This document shows positions 1 through 7,462 of a stretch of DNA of 64,000 nucleotides, piece after piece. The stretch is from NCBI GenBank assembly GCA_035327305.1, contig DAOLDL010000002.1, positions 1-64,000 of the forward strand, in the 5' to 3' direction. Every line of letters begins with the position of its first letter. Position 1 is the stretch's first letter. The DNA is from CALMUP01 sp035327305. Its GTDB lineage: Bacteria; Verrucomicrobiota; Kiritimatiellia; CAIVKH01. Below the pieces are notes generated by a model, which had not been told where the DNA came from, searched no databases, and saw nothing but the letters and a program-made list of their open reading frames with translations. Both the position numbers and the translations under genes were made by a program.

Positions 1-565
1 CGGGGTTCTTTATCACCACAATGCCGATGCCGGGAATGGGCTTGGAGCCTTGAATCCCCGCCCCAAGGTTGTTGTGGAAATGGCTTCCTCCCACCGTGCC
101 GGAACTGAAATCAAGACCATCGCCGAGGCAACTGTGAACGATCACGCTTTCGACATGCAGATTTCTCACCTCGGATGCATGAATGCCGTCGTTCCCCCAG
201 TCTCTTATAACGCCATTGCGGATTGTCACATTTTGCAATCCCGGCGTAACGAGGATACCGTGAGCACCGTCGGCGGGATCGCCCTGCAGGACAAAGCCGT
301 TAAGGTCTATGGTCACATCGGAAGCGGCGACAAGTATACCCGCGCCCGGTCCACTGGGGCCGATGTTGCCCGTGACATAATACGAACCGGAAGCGATGAT
401 GACATGCGGCAACGCGTCAATCGGCGTGCGCGGTTCAACTTGCTGAAGGGTTTTCATTGAAGGCGCAGGAGCGCCGGGCGGAACAAGAGGACCTTGAGCA
501 TGGGTGGAAAGCACAAAACAGAACACACCGAGCCAACACAACGCAACTCGACACGAACTTTTCAT
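1..565 (-). CDS. Secreted right-handed beta-helix repeat protein (partial)
   Basis: This open frame starts at the ATG complementary to 563-565 and runs off the left edge, so the C-terminal part is missing. The start has a strong ribosome site (AAGGAG, five bases upstream). The protein begins MKSSCRVALCWLGVFCF, a basic residue followed by a hydrophobic stretch and an A-x-A-like site, which is a typical Sec signal peptide. After a proline-rich linker come short repeats of the kind GSYYVTGNI, VTIDLNGFVL, VTIRNGVIRDW and LHVESVIVHS, each a rung with N-G or N-V turns. This is the pattern of right-handed parallel beta-helix (pectate-lyase/NosD-like) proteins, which act outside the cytoplasm on or around polysaccharides. 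No catalytic residues can be assigned from the visible part, so enzyme activity is not claimed. Confidence 0.75.
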   Translation of the reverse strand, partial: MKSSCRVALCWLGVFCFVLSTHAQGPLVPPGAPAPSMKTLQQVEPRTPIDALPHVIIASGSYYVTGNIGPSGPGAGILVAASDVTIDLNGFVLQGDPADGAHGILVTPGLQNVTIRNGVIRDWGNDGIHASEVRNLHVESVIVHSCLGDGLDFSSGTVGGSHFHNNLGAGIQGSKPIPGIGIVVIKNP

Positions 566-630
566 GGACGCTCCTTTAGATGTGCTAGACGCACGGGTAT
601 TACATACCTGATTTCCCCTTAAATGTAAAT

Positions 631-654
631 ACGATACGCGATACGGTGTATCGT
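631..654. promoter_or_regulatory. Palindromic CGATAC repeats, possible operator
   Basis: CGATAC-GGT-GTATCG (639-653) is a perfect 6-bp inverted repeat with a 3-base centre, and a further CGATAC lies directly before it (632-637). The cluster sits 66-90 bases upstream of the beta-helix gene on the minus strand. A TTTACA element lies just downstream of it and could be a -35 box. The symmetry suggests a dimeric repressor or activator site. The regulator is unknown. Confidence 0.35.
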
Positions 655-689
655 GTTTCCAGGATTTTCGCAGGGGGGATGAAATAAAA

Positions 690-716
690 AAAAGCGCCGG
701 ATCAACCGGCGCTTTT
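690..716. terminator. Bidirectional intrinsic terminator
   Basis: A perfect 11-bp stem (AAAAGCGCCGG / CCGGCGCTTTT) with a 5-base loop ATCAA. Reading on the minus strand it is followed by a run of seven T, so it ends the Spy-like gene at 742-1077. The flanking A and T runs could also let it work on the other strand. Confidence 0.85.
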
Positions 717-741
717 AAACTCAAATCCGTATTGACGGATA

Positions 742-1077
742 TTAACTGCCACATCCGGATTTCCCGGACGATTTTGCCGAGGCGGCGTCGAAAACCGCTT
801 TTTGATCATCGTTCAAAACTTCGCGAATTTTTGACATGGAATCACTGCAGGCTTCAACCGTGCTACCTTTGGCTTTGCAATCCTTTTCAATTTTGGCAAT
901 TTTTTCCTGCTGGTCGGCGGTCAATTCGATTCCGGAAAGTGCGCTGACACATGCGCTCTTTTCTTTTTCAACCGACTTTTTGGCTTTGGAACTCGGGCAA
1001 CAGGAACTGCCGGCCCAAGCCTGACCGACCAACGCCACCACGCCCAGCAGGGCAACGACAAGTGCTATTTTCTTCAT
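742..1077 (-). CDS. Secreted cysteine-containing Spy/CpxP-like protein
   Basis: A 111-residue protein with a clear Sec signal peptide (MKKIALVVALLGVVALVGQA, cleavage near AWA-GS) and a very good ribosome site (AAGGAG) upstream. The mature part is a charged, helical, lysine-rich domain of about 85 residues. It holds two motifs resembling the LTxxQ signature of periplasmic Spy/CpxP chaperones: LTADQQEKI (about residue 52) and LNDDQKAVF (about 88). Unlike classical Spy it carries several cysteines: a CC pair just after the signal, three internal ones and one near the C terminus (GCGS). These could bind metal or form disulfides. It is a single-gene unit with its own terminator. The family assignment rests on motif resemblance only. 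Confidence 0.65.
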   Translation of the reverse strand: MKKIALVVALLGVVALVGQAWAGSSCCPSSKAKKSVEKEKSACVSALSGIELTADQQEKIAKIEKDCKAKGSTVEACSDSMSKIREVLNDDQKAVFDAASAKSSGKSGCGS

Positions 1078-1160
1078 GGTATTCTCCTTATTTATTTAGA
1101 ACGATCACTTAAAACATCCATCATACTTACCACTATTGACGAATAATCATAACCGAATGC

Positions 1161-1658
1161 TCAATTATTTTCCACTTTTTCCAGTTCAATAAACGTCATG
1201 GCATGCGGATTTTTCTCATCAGCATGGAATCGCTCGCGTTTGATCGAACGCCATTCCGTGGTCAATGGCCAAATCGGAAACCACGTATCTCCTTCAAATT
1301 CACCATCAACCTCGGTGATATAGGCATGGGAAACAAACGGTAAAAACAACCGGTATATTTCCGCTCCACCTATAACCATAGTCTCTTCAACGTGTTGCAA
1401 AGATGTCAGAACAGAGTCAACATCGTGGAAGACATCAAAACCCTCGCGATGGTAGGCAGGATCACGGGTCAGGACAATATTTCTCCGGCCGGGAAGCGGT
1501 TTCGGCAAGGTTTCTGCCGTCTTGCGCCCCATGATGACCGGCTTACCCATCGTAACTGATTTAAAGTGTTGAAGGTCAGCGGGTAATCGCCACGGGAGTT
1601 CACCGTCCCGACCGATCAGCCCTTTGCGGTCCCATGCCGCGATCATGGAGAGTTTCAT
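1161..1658 (-). CDS. folA: Dihydrofolate reductase
   Basis: DHFR reduces 7,8-dihydrofolate to tetrahydrofolate with NADPH. The protein of 165 residues starts MKLSMIAAWDRKGLIGRDG. It has the conserved LPWRLPADLQHFK segment containing the acidic active-site position, the MGRKTAETLPKPLPGRRNIVLTR NADPH-binding region and the VIGGAEIYR motif. I chose the ATG at 1658 rather than an upstream one at 1691. It overlaps the thyA stop codon in the ATGA arrangement, and the protein then begins exactly where the DHFR fold does. Co-transcription with thyA is expected, because thymidylate synthase produces the dihydrofolate that this enzyme recycles. Confidence 0.95.
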   Translation of the reverse strand: MKLSMIAAWDRKGLIGRDGELPWRLPADLQHFKSVTMGKPVIMGRKTAETLPKPLPGRRNIVLTRDPAYHREGFDVFHDVDSVLTSLQHVEETMVIGGAEIYRLFLPFVSHAYITEVDGEFEGDTWFPIWPLTTEWRSIKRERFHADEKNPHAMTFIELEKVENN

Positions 1659-2449
1659 ACCGCGATCGGCGCCTTGATTGGCGGGTGGCATTGATAGTTT
1701 TCCAGCTTGAAATCCTCGTATTTGAATTCATCGATGAATTTTACCGACGGATTCAATTTCATTTGCGGCAGTGGGAAAGGTTCACGAGTCAGTTGCAGTT
1801 GTGCCTGCTGTTTATGGTTCGTGTAAAGGTGCGCATCCCCCAGGGTGTGTATGAATTCCCCGGGATGCAAATCGGTCACTTGAGCTACCATCATGGTGAG
1901 AAGCGCGTAGGAGGCGATATTAAACGGCACACCCAGAAAAATATCCGCGCTTCGTTGGTAGAGCTGGCAGGAAAGCCGCCCATTCGCCACATAGAATTGA
2001 AAAAGACAGTGACAGGGCGCAAGCGCCATACGCTCCAAATCACCTACATTCCATGCATTTACCACAAGGCGCCGGGAATCGGGATTTGTCCGGATACTTT
2101 CAATAATCCGGGCAATTTGATCGATTTTGCGACCATCCGGAGCGGGCCAGGATCGCCATTGAACACCATACACCGGCCCGAGATCGCCTTGTGCATCCGC
2201 CCACTCGTCCCAAATCGTAACCCCGTGCTCCTTTAAATACGCGATGTTGGCGTCACCACGCAAGAACCACAACAATTCATGAATGATGGATTTAAAATGA
2301 AGTTTTTTCGTAGTGACGGCGGGAAATCCCTGCGACAAGTCAAACCGCATTTGATAGCCAAAAACACTAAGCGTACCCACACCGGTCCGGTCGGTTTTGA
2401 CGACACCGTTATCGAGGACATGACGCAATAAATCGAGGTATGCTTTCAT
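1655..2449 (-). CDS. thyA: Thymidylate synthase (ThyA type)
   Basis: Converts dUMP to dTMP with methylene-tetrahydrofolate, yielding dihydrofolate. From the ATG at 2449 the product is 264 residues, the length of the E. coli enzyme, and begins MKAYLDLLRHVLDNG. An in-frame ATG 12 bases further upstream is less likely. Visible signatures are the phosphate-binding DRTGVGTLSVFG loop, the nucleophile in ALAPCHCLFQFYV (Cys at about 146), QRSADIFLGVPFNIASYA for dUMP binding, and the terminal PPIKAPIAV. It is the first gene of a thyA-folA pair transcribed leftwards, and rpmE2 is divergent. Confidence 0.97.
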   Translation of the reverse strand: MKAYLDLLRHVLDNGVVKTDRTGVGTLSVFGYQMRFDLSQGFPAVTTKKLHFKSIIHELLWFLRGDANIAYLKEHGVTIWDEWADAQGDLGPVYGVQWRSWPAPDGRKIDQIARIIESIRTNPDSRRLVVNAWNVGDLERMALAPCHCLFQFYVANGRLSCQLYQRSADIFLGVPFNIASYALLTMMVAQVTDLHPGEFIHTLGDAHLYTNHKQQAQLQLTREPFPLPQMKLNPSVKFIDEFKYEDFKLENYQCHPPIKAPIAV

Positions 2450-2599
2450 TACGATTCTCATCTTTTAATGGGAATGACCCGGCAACGCAACAGGAGATCG
2501 TAAAACGCCATAATTTCCTTTACAAATCACACCACGATGCTATTTTCCACCGCTTTAATTAAATAAGTGTACGCCACATAACGTGCACAGGAGAAAACC

Positions 2600-2839
2600 A
2601 TGAAAGCTGAAATTCACCCGAAATTGAATAATGTTTGTTTTATCGACGCCCCTACCGGCTCACGCTTGATGACCCGCTCGACCTTGTCCTCCAAGGAGCG
2701 CGAAACCATCGATGGCGTTGAATACCACATCGTTCATTGCTCCACTTCCGGCGCATCGCATCCCGCCTACACCGGCCAGAAAATGATGCTGGATACCGCC
2801 GGACGTATCGACAAGTTCAACAAACGTTACAAAAAGTAA
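2600..2839 (+). CDS. rpmE2: Ribosomal protein bL31, zinc-free (type B) form
   Basis: A 79-residue large-subunit ribosomal protein. It begins MKAEIHPKLNNVCFID, continues with TRSTLSSKE and ETIDGVEYHIV, and ends with SGASHPAYTGQKMMLDTAGR and the FNKRYKK tail typical of L31. It lacks the CxxC pair of the zinc-binding type A protein, so it resembles the zinc-independent form that many bacteria express under zinc limitation. A good ribosome site (AGGAG) precedes the start and a strong terminator follows the stop. The upstream region is shared with the divergent thyA gene. No Zur box was recognised. Confidence 0.93.
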   Translation: MKAEIHPKLNNVCFIDAPTGSRLMTRSTLSSKERETIDGVEYHIVHCSTSGASHPAYTGQKMMLDTAGRIDKFNKRYKK

Positions 2840-2859
2840 TACGGTCAATTTACCGATCA

Positions 2860-2894
2860 AAAAAGCGCGTGCCTTAAAAAAGCACGCGCTTTTT
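2860..2894 (+). terminator. Intrinsic terminator after rpmE2
   Basis: A 13-bp perfect stem (AAAAAGCGCGTGC / GCACGCGCTTTTT) with a 9-base loop, ending in a T run, 20 bases after the rpmE2 stop codon. Confidence 0.9.
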
Positions 2895-2981
2895 TGCTTT
2901 ATACCGGGAAAATAACGACTCAAGTGCGTAATTGTCAAAAAACTGGAAAAACACGTCGCAGTGCGTCATACTGAACCACTT

Positions 2982-3026
2982 TCCAATGTATGGAAAAAAC
3001 CATGTTCGGTTTTTCCAATGATTGGA
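2982..3026. promoter_or_regulatory. Long imperfect dyad upstream of kdsD
   Basis: Nested inverted repeats: TCCAAT (2982-2987) pairs with ATTGGA (3021-3026), and GGAAAAAACC (2992-3001) pairs with GGTTTTTCC (3008-3016) around the loop ATGTTC. A 4x4 internal mismatch separates the two stems. The element ends ten bases before the ribosome site of kdsD, so it could be an mRNA hairpin controlling translation or a DNA operator. It has no T run suited to termination. Confidence 0.4.
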
Positions 3027-3047
3027 CACCGGACCGGGAGATACAAT

Positions 3048-4016
3048 TTGAGTTATATCGATAAAGCACGCGAAGTTATCGCCATCGAGGCGGAAGGCCT
3101 CAAGAAAATCAGCGCCCAGCTTGGAGCTGAATTCGACCGCGCCGTCGACTTTTTGCTGGCAAGCATTCATCAGGGCAAAAAGATCATCGTGACCGGCATA
3201 GGCAAAAATCTGCCGGTCGGACAAAAAATCGCCGCCACCCTGACCAGCACCGGAAGTCCGGCGGTATTTCTCCATGCCACCGATGCCCTGCATGGGGAAC
3301 TTGGAATTCTTTCCGATGGAGATACGTTGCTGGCATTGAGTTACAGCGGAGAATCCGATGAGTTGCGAAACCTCATTCCCGCGGTAAAACGCAAAAAAGT
3401 CGCCATCGTTTCCCTCACCGGCTCGGCGGATAATTTTCTCGCCCGCTGTTCCGACGTTGTGATTCTCGTGACGGTCGACCGCGAAGCTTGTCCTTTTAAT
3501 ATGGCGCCGACTTCCAGCACAACCGCTACCTTGGCAGTCGGAGACGCTTTGGCCATGGTGTTACTGGAAGCACGCGGATTCAAAAAGGAAGATTACGCAA
3601 AACTTCATCCTGGCGGGGCGATTGGCCGCACGCTTCTATTGAAAGTTTCCGACATCATGCGCACCGGGGACCGCATGGCCACCGTGACCAAAGGGCAGAA
3701 AGTACAGGATGCGGTACTGGCGATGACGGAAGCGCGTTCCGGATCGGTAGTTATCGTGGACGAAAACCAACAAGTTGCCGGAATTTTTACCGATGGCGAC
3801 CTCCGCCGCCACCTTTCCATGCCCGACCTGACCGGACAACTTATCGACACTGTCATGTCCCCCCGCCCCATCACGCTCAATCAAAATCAACTGGCCGTGG
3901 AAGTGCTGGCGGAATTTGAGCGACGCAACGTCGATGACTTGATCGTTGTTGATGATCATGGTCGTCTTGCCGGTGTCGTTGATATCCAGGACTTGCCCAA
4001 ATTCAAAATTCTCTGA
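3048..4016 (+). CDS. kdsD: Arabinose-5-phosphate isomerase with CBS pair
   Basis: Interconverts ribulose-5-phosphate and arabinose-5-phosphate, the first step of KDO synthesis for lipopolysaccharide. I chose the TTG at 3048 (N terminus SYIDKAREVIAIEAEGL). It has GGGAG seven bases upstream and gives 322 residues, close to the usual length, whereas the open frame extends further without homology. The N-terminal SIS domain shows VTGIGKN, TSTGSPAVFLHATDALHGELG, ALSYSGES and the family signature CPFNMAPTSSTTAT. The C-terminal half has two CBS motifs (SDIMRTGDRMATV and DTVMSPRPITLN) ending LAGVVDIQDLPK. It is the strongest indication in this window of an outer membrane with LPS. Confidence 0.95.
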   Translation: MSYIDKAREVIAIEAEGLKKISAQLGAEFDRAVDFLLASIHQGKKIIVTGIGKNLPVGQKIAATLTSTGSPAVFLHATDALHGELGILSDGDTLLALSYSGESDELRNLIPAVKRKKVAIVSLTGSADNFLARCSDVVILVTVDREACPFNMAPTSSTTATLAVGDALAMVLLEARGFKKEDYAKLHPGGAIGRTLLLKVSDIMRTGDRMATVTKGQKVQDAVLAMTEARSGSVVIVDENQQVAGIFTDGDLRRHLSMPDLTGQLIDTVMSPRPITLNQNQLAVEVLAEFERRNVDDLIVVDDHGRLAGVVDIQDLPKFKIL

Positions 4017-4026
4017 CCCCATTGCG

Positions 4027-4905
4027 ATGAAAAAAAACGTCGAATGGATTTGGAGGCATATGGGCATCCGTTTACCTTCGGACTGGGAATTACTGCAGTT
4101 TTCATCCGAATTCACGCGTGGACGTTGCGCCTTTGCCGACCGTTACCAATTCCGTCTCGAGTTGAGCTGGAGCATAGTCAAAGGCGAACCCGATTACACC
4201 CGGATGATATCGGACTACACGAGCAAGCTGGAGCAGGAAAAAAAACTTACCGGCAAGGAACTGATCAAAAAAGCAGGCTGGCACGGGTTTTTTGGTGAAA
4301 TGAACGGCGAATTAACGTCAAGGTTCGGGCGCTACCTCGGAGAAATCGGCTGTCTCGTGGAATGCGTTGTATTGTGGACAGGTGAACGGGATCCGGATTT
4401 GGAGCACGATCTGGTTTCAAGTATCCGGGCCTGCCCGCCGCACGAAGGTCGCCAACAGTGGCGTGCATTTGGCATGCATGTTTTTCCACCGGCAACGGCC
4501 GCGTTTGATGGTTGCGTCGCCCAGCCCGCGCGAACTGAATTCAACTTCACAAATCCGAAATCCGGCAACAAATGGAACTTTTCACGCTACGGGATGGTTA
4601 AATCCTGGTTGTTTGCCGATGTCGAATCCTGGCTGAAGTCCCGGTTACAAACAGATGCGCGTGATTTGCGATTCTACCACAAAACCATGCATGCCGTCGA
4701 TGTGGTGTTCGCAGAAGGCGTTTTCAAACCGGAAGGCATACACCTTCATAAAGGTGAACTTCAGGCCGCCGCATGGATCGCACCGGAGGATGGACGGCTT
4801 TACCAGGTAACCCAGCGATTGCGGAAAAAACACCCCGGAGAACAACTGCCGGTCGAGACCCTGCTTATATCCGCCCCTGAATTTACCCCGAGAATTACGT
4901 CATGA
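4027..4905 (+). CDS. Conserved hypothetical protein paired with PqqD-like gene
   Basis: A 292-residue protein of unknown function, starting MKKNVEWIWRHMGIRLPSDWE. Only eleven bases separate it from kdsD, and its stop overlaps the following pqqD-like start (ATGA). It is aromatic-rich and soluble, with no signal peptide or membrane segment. Its middle contains paired phrases such as WSIVKGEPDYTRM, GRYLGEIGCLVECVVLW and NKWNFSRYGMVKSWLFADVESW. Alternating strands and helices suggest two related alpha/beta halves. I recognise no catalytic motif. The tight link to a PqqD-like peptide-binding protein suggests the two work together, but this is inference. Confidence 0.6.
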   Translation: MKKNVEWIWRHMGIRLPSDWELLQFSSEFTRGRCAFADRYQFRLELSWSIVKGEPDYTRMISDYTSKLEQEKKLTGKELIKKAGWHGFFGEMNGELTSRFGRYLGEIGCLVECVVLWTGERDPDLEHDLVSSIRACPPHEGRQQWRAFGMHVFPPATAAFDGCVAQPARTEFNFTNPKSGNKWNFSRYGMVKSWLFADVESWLKSRLQTDARDLRFYHKTMHAVDVVFAEGVFKPEGIHLHKGELQAAAWIAPEDGRLYQVTQRLRKKHPGEQLPVETLLISAPEFTPRITS

Positions 4906-5276
4906 TCCCTCCACCGACCCCGACGAAACGACCAAGTTGGCAGGAAATGCTTAAATCCAGGATTTACCGCAATCTGAAAGTCACTTCCGAGTGGAATGAC
5001 AAACACACCCAGTTCATATTGAAAATTCCCACCAAGCGCCCAAGCTACCTGTTTCCGCCGATTTCGTGGGTGGTCAAACCGCCGGCCTATCGAACCCTTT
5101 ATCTCGATCAAATCGGTGCGGATTTGTGGGATTGGTGCGACGGCAGGAACGATGTGGAACGGGTTATAGAATTATTTGCTCAAAAACACAATTTGACGTT
5201 TCACGAGAGCCGGGTTTCTGTTACCACGTATCTGAAAGATTTGCTGAAACGCGGTGCTCTGGCAGTTGCTATTTGA
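4902..5276 (+). CDS. PqqD-like (RiPP recognition element) protein
   Basis: A 124-residue protein beginning MIPPPTPTKRPSWQEM. After a basic N-terminal extension of about 45 residues it has the PqqD fold pattern: two strands ending in YRTLYLDQIGADLWDWCDG, then helices NDVERVIELFAQKHN and VTTYLKDLLKRGALAV. In other systems PqqD domains bind precursor peptides for radical SAM or other maturases. No radical SAM enzyme, precursor peptide or PQQ gene lies nearby, so the role is open. Translation is coupled to the upstream unknown gene by an ATGA overlap. Confidence 0.75.
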   Translation: MIPPPTPTKRPSWQEMLKSRIYRNLKVTSEWNDKHTQFILKIPTKRPSYLFPPISWVVKPPAYRTLYLDQIGADLWDWCDGRNDVERVIELFAQKHNLTFHESRVSVTTYLKDLLKRGALAVAI

Positions 5277-5357
5277 CCGCAAAAATGGTTTATATCGGGC
5301 GGTACGCCGGGGGATCGGCGGTAAAAACATAAATCGCCGGGGTCAAAGCGGCACGGC

Positions 5358-5378
5358 ACACGGGTATTGAGCCCGTGT
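5358..5378. repeat. Small hairpin before the transport locus
   Basis: ACACGGG (5358-5364) and CCCGTGT (5372-5378) form a perfect 7-bp inverted repeat with a 7-base loop, between the pqqD-like stop and the next start. A clean T run is missing, so it is at best a weak terminator and could equally be a regulatory hairpin. Confidence 0.3.
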
Positions 5379-5401
5379 TAGTTTGATTTTGGAGATTTTT
5401 T

Positions 5402-7456
5402 TTGACTTTGCGTTCGGTCATTTTAGGGCTTATTGGCGTAGCATTCGTTTGTTGTTACACCTACTTTAACGACTGGATCATGAAGCAAACCATGTTCGTG
5501 GGGAACTTCATGCCCATCTCGGTGTATGGCTTTCTCGTCCTTTTTCTTGCGTTAATCTATCCCCTGCTCGCCCGAATCCACAAATCGCTTGCCCTGCGCC
5601 CCGGCGAACTTGCGGTTATTCTCGCCATGGTGCTGGCCTCTTGTGCGATTCCCGGGTCGAACCTGCTTCGCTTGCTTACACCTTCTCTCGTCATGCCGCA
5701 CCGGTTTGAAAAAACCGAACCAGGCTGGCAAAAACAAGGCATCATGGAACTTGTGCCCGATGGCATGCTGGCCGATGTCAGCCAGGATGAAGAAACGGTC
5801 TTAAATGGATTCGCCCGAGGCCTCGGCGAAGCAGATGATTGGATTTCCTTTTCTGCCGTCCCGTGGGAAGCTTGGGCTGGCCCCATGGTGTTCTGGATCC
5901 CCATTATCTTATGCCTCTGGATCGCCATGGTCGGGCTATCCACCGTCGTACATCGGCAGTGGGCGGACCACGAGCATTTGCCTTATCCAATTGTCACGTT
6001 TACCAAATCGCTGTTCCCCAGCGAAAACGGCGAGCGCAGTCCCATTTTTGCCAACCGAATTTTCTGGATCGGCCTTCTCGGTGTTTTTTCCCTGCATACG
6101 TATAATTACCTGAACACATGGTTTCCGGAATACCTGTTGGGGCGCGTTCCGCTTGGCGTGGACTTCAGCCCGCTTGCGATTATGTCCGACACATTCACAA
6201 AAGGCGGCGGAGCAAAACAACTGTCCGACTATTTCACCATCTTTTTTACCGTTGTCGCCGTGGCATATTTTCTTCCCAAGGATGTTTCGCTGTCGCTCGG
6301 CATAGGTCCCTTCATCTGGTTTTTCGTGGCCGGCGCGCTGGCTACTTACGGCGTGGGCACCACCGGATGGCAGGGCGGCTGGCCATTCGGACTGACCCGC
6401 GAAAGCATGATGATCATGGGCGCGTATTTCGCCATGCTGGTTGTGTTGATATATACCGGACGACATTACTATTCGAATGTGTTCAAACGCGCTTTCGGCA
6501 TCAGCGGAAGTGATAAAATCGAATCATCGGCAGTATGGGGCGCCCGCGTATTCCTGGCCGCCATGATTCTATTTGTGATTTACACGGCCATTGTCGCCCG
6601 ACTGGATTGGCCCATCGCACTGCTGTTCGCGGTGGGTTGTGTTGCCATCTACCTGGTCATGAGCCGTCTACTCGCGGAAACCGGATTGTTTTTCATTGTG
6701 ACCACCGGCACACCGGCCACGATCTTATGGGCCATCTTCGGCGCTCATGCGCTCGGTCCTCAAATCATGCTCATTATGTTCATGTTTTGCATCGTTTTGT
6801 TTTACGATACCCGTGAAGCGCTGATGCCTTATGTTATCAACGCGCTGAAACTTGCCGACGACTGCAAACAAAAAGTGGGACGAACCGCCGGCGCCATCGC
6901 GCTTGCGTTGATTGTCGGATTGGCCGTCGGAATTCCCGTCACCCTGTATTTCCAATACAACACCGGCGTAGATGTTTCATCGTGGCAAATCGAGCAAACC
7001 AAGGTCCCGTTTAATGACGTCATCGGCATCATGCAACGCCTCGACGCCCAAGGCCAATTGGAAACCGCCGGTCAAGCCACCGGATTGTCACGCTTCACGC
7101 AGGCCAGCCCCAATGGACAAGCCATCGCGACATTTTTAATTTCCGCCGGACTCGTACTTCTCTTTTCCGGACTTCGCCTCCGTTTCGCCAACTGGCCGCT
7201 TCATCCCGTCATGTTTCTGGTCTGGTCGACGTATGCCGGCAACGCATTTGCCCAATCGTTTATCATTGGCTGGTTGATTAAAACCCTTGTTACCAAGTAC
7301 GGCGGAGCAAGTATTTACCAGAAACTCAAACCACTGATGTTCGGCTTGATTGCCGGAGAAATGCTCGGTGGCGTCGTTCCAATGATCGTAAGTTTAATCT
7401 ACTATTTATTGAGCGGATACGAACTGCCTAAACCTTTTGCGGTCATGCCCGGTTAA
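5402..7456 (+). CDS. DUF6785-type polytopic membrane protein (OPT-like)
   Basis: A 684-residue integral membrane protein with roughly fourteen hydrophobic segments. The start is a TTG following GGAG, and the first membrane helix begins at residue 5. The phrases RPGELAVILAMVLASCAIPGSNLLRLLTP, WISFSAVPWEAW and VHRQWADHEHLPYPIV match the pattern I know from DUF6785/DUF6784 proteins, a family distantly like oligopeptide transporters and common in Planctomycetes-Verrucomicrobia-Chlamydiae relatives. The substrate is unknown. It opens a block that continues with an FtsX-like permease only six bases downstream and holds a second OPT-like protein at 14627. That implies a shared transport task. Confidence 0.75.
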   Translation: MTLRSVILGLIGVAFVCCYTYFNDWIMKQTMFVGNFMPISVYGFLVLFLALIYPLLARIHKSLALRPGELAVILAMVLASCAIPGSNLLRLLTPSLVMPHRFEKTEPGWQKQGIMELVPDGMLADVSQDEETVLNGFARGLGEADDWISFSAVPWEAWAGPMVFWIPIILCLWIAMVGLSTVVHRQWADHEHLPYPIVTFTKSLFPSENGERSPIFANRIFWIGLLGVFSLHTYNYLNTWFPEYLLGRVPLGVDFSPLAIMSDTFTKGGGAKQLSDYFTIFFTVVAVAYFLPKDVSLSLGIGPFIWFFVAGALATYGVGTTGWQGGWPFGLTRESMMIMGAYFAMLVVLIYTGRHYYSNVFKRAFGISGSDKIESSAVWGARVFLAAMILFVIYTAIVARLDWPIALLFAVGCVAIYLVMSRLLAETGLFFIVTTGTPATILWAIFGAHALGPQIMLIMFMFCIVLFYDTREALMPYVINALKLADDCKQKVGRTAGAIALALIVGLAVGIPVTLYFQYNTGVDVSSWQIEQTKVPFNDVIGIMQRLDAQGQLETAGQATGLSRFTQASPNGQAIATFLISAGLVLLFSGLRLRFANWPLHPVMFLVWSTYAGNAFAQSFIIGWLIKTLVTKYGGASIYQKLKPLMFGLIAGEMLGGVVPMIVSLIYYLLSGYELPKPFAVMPG

Positions 7457-7462
7457 CGCGAA

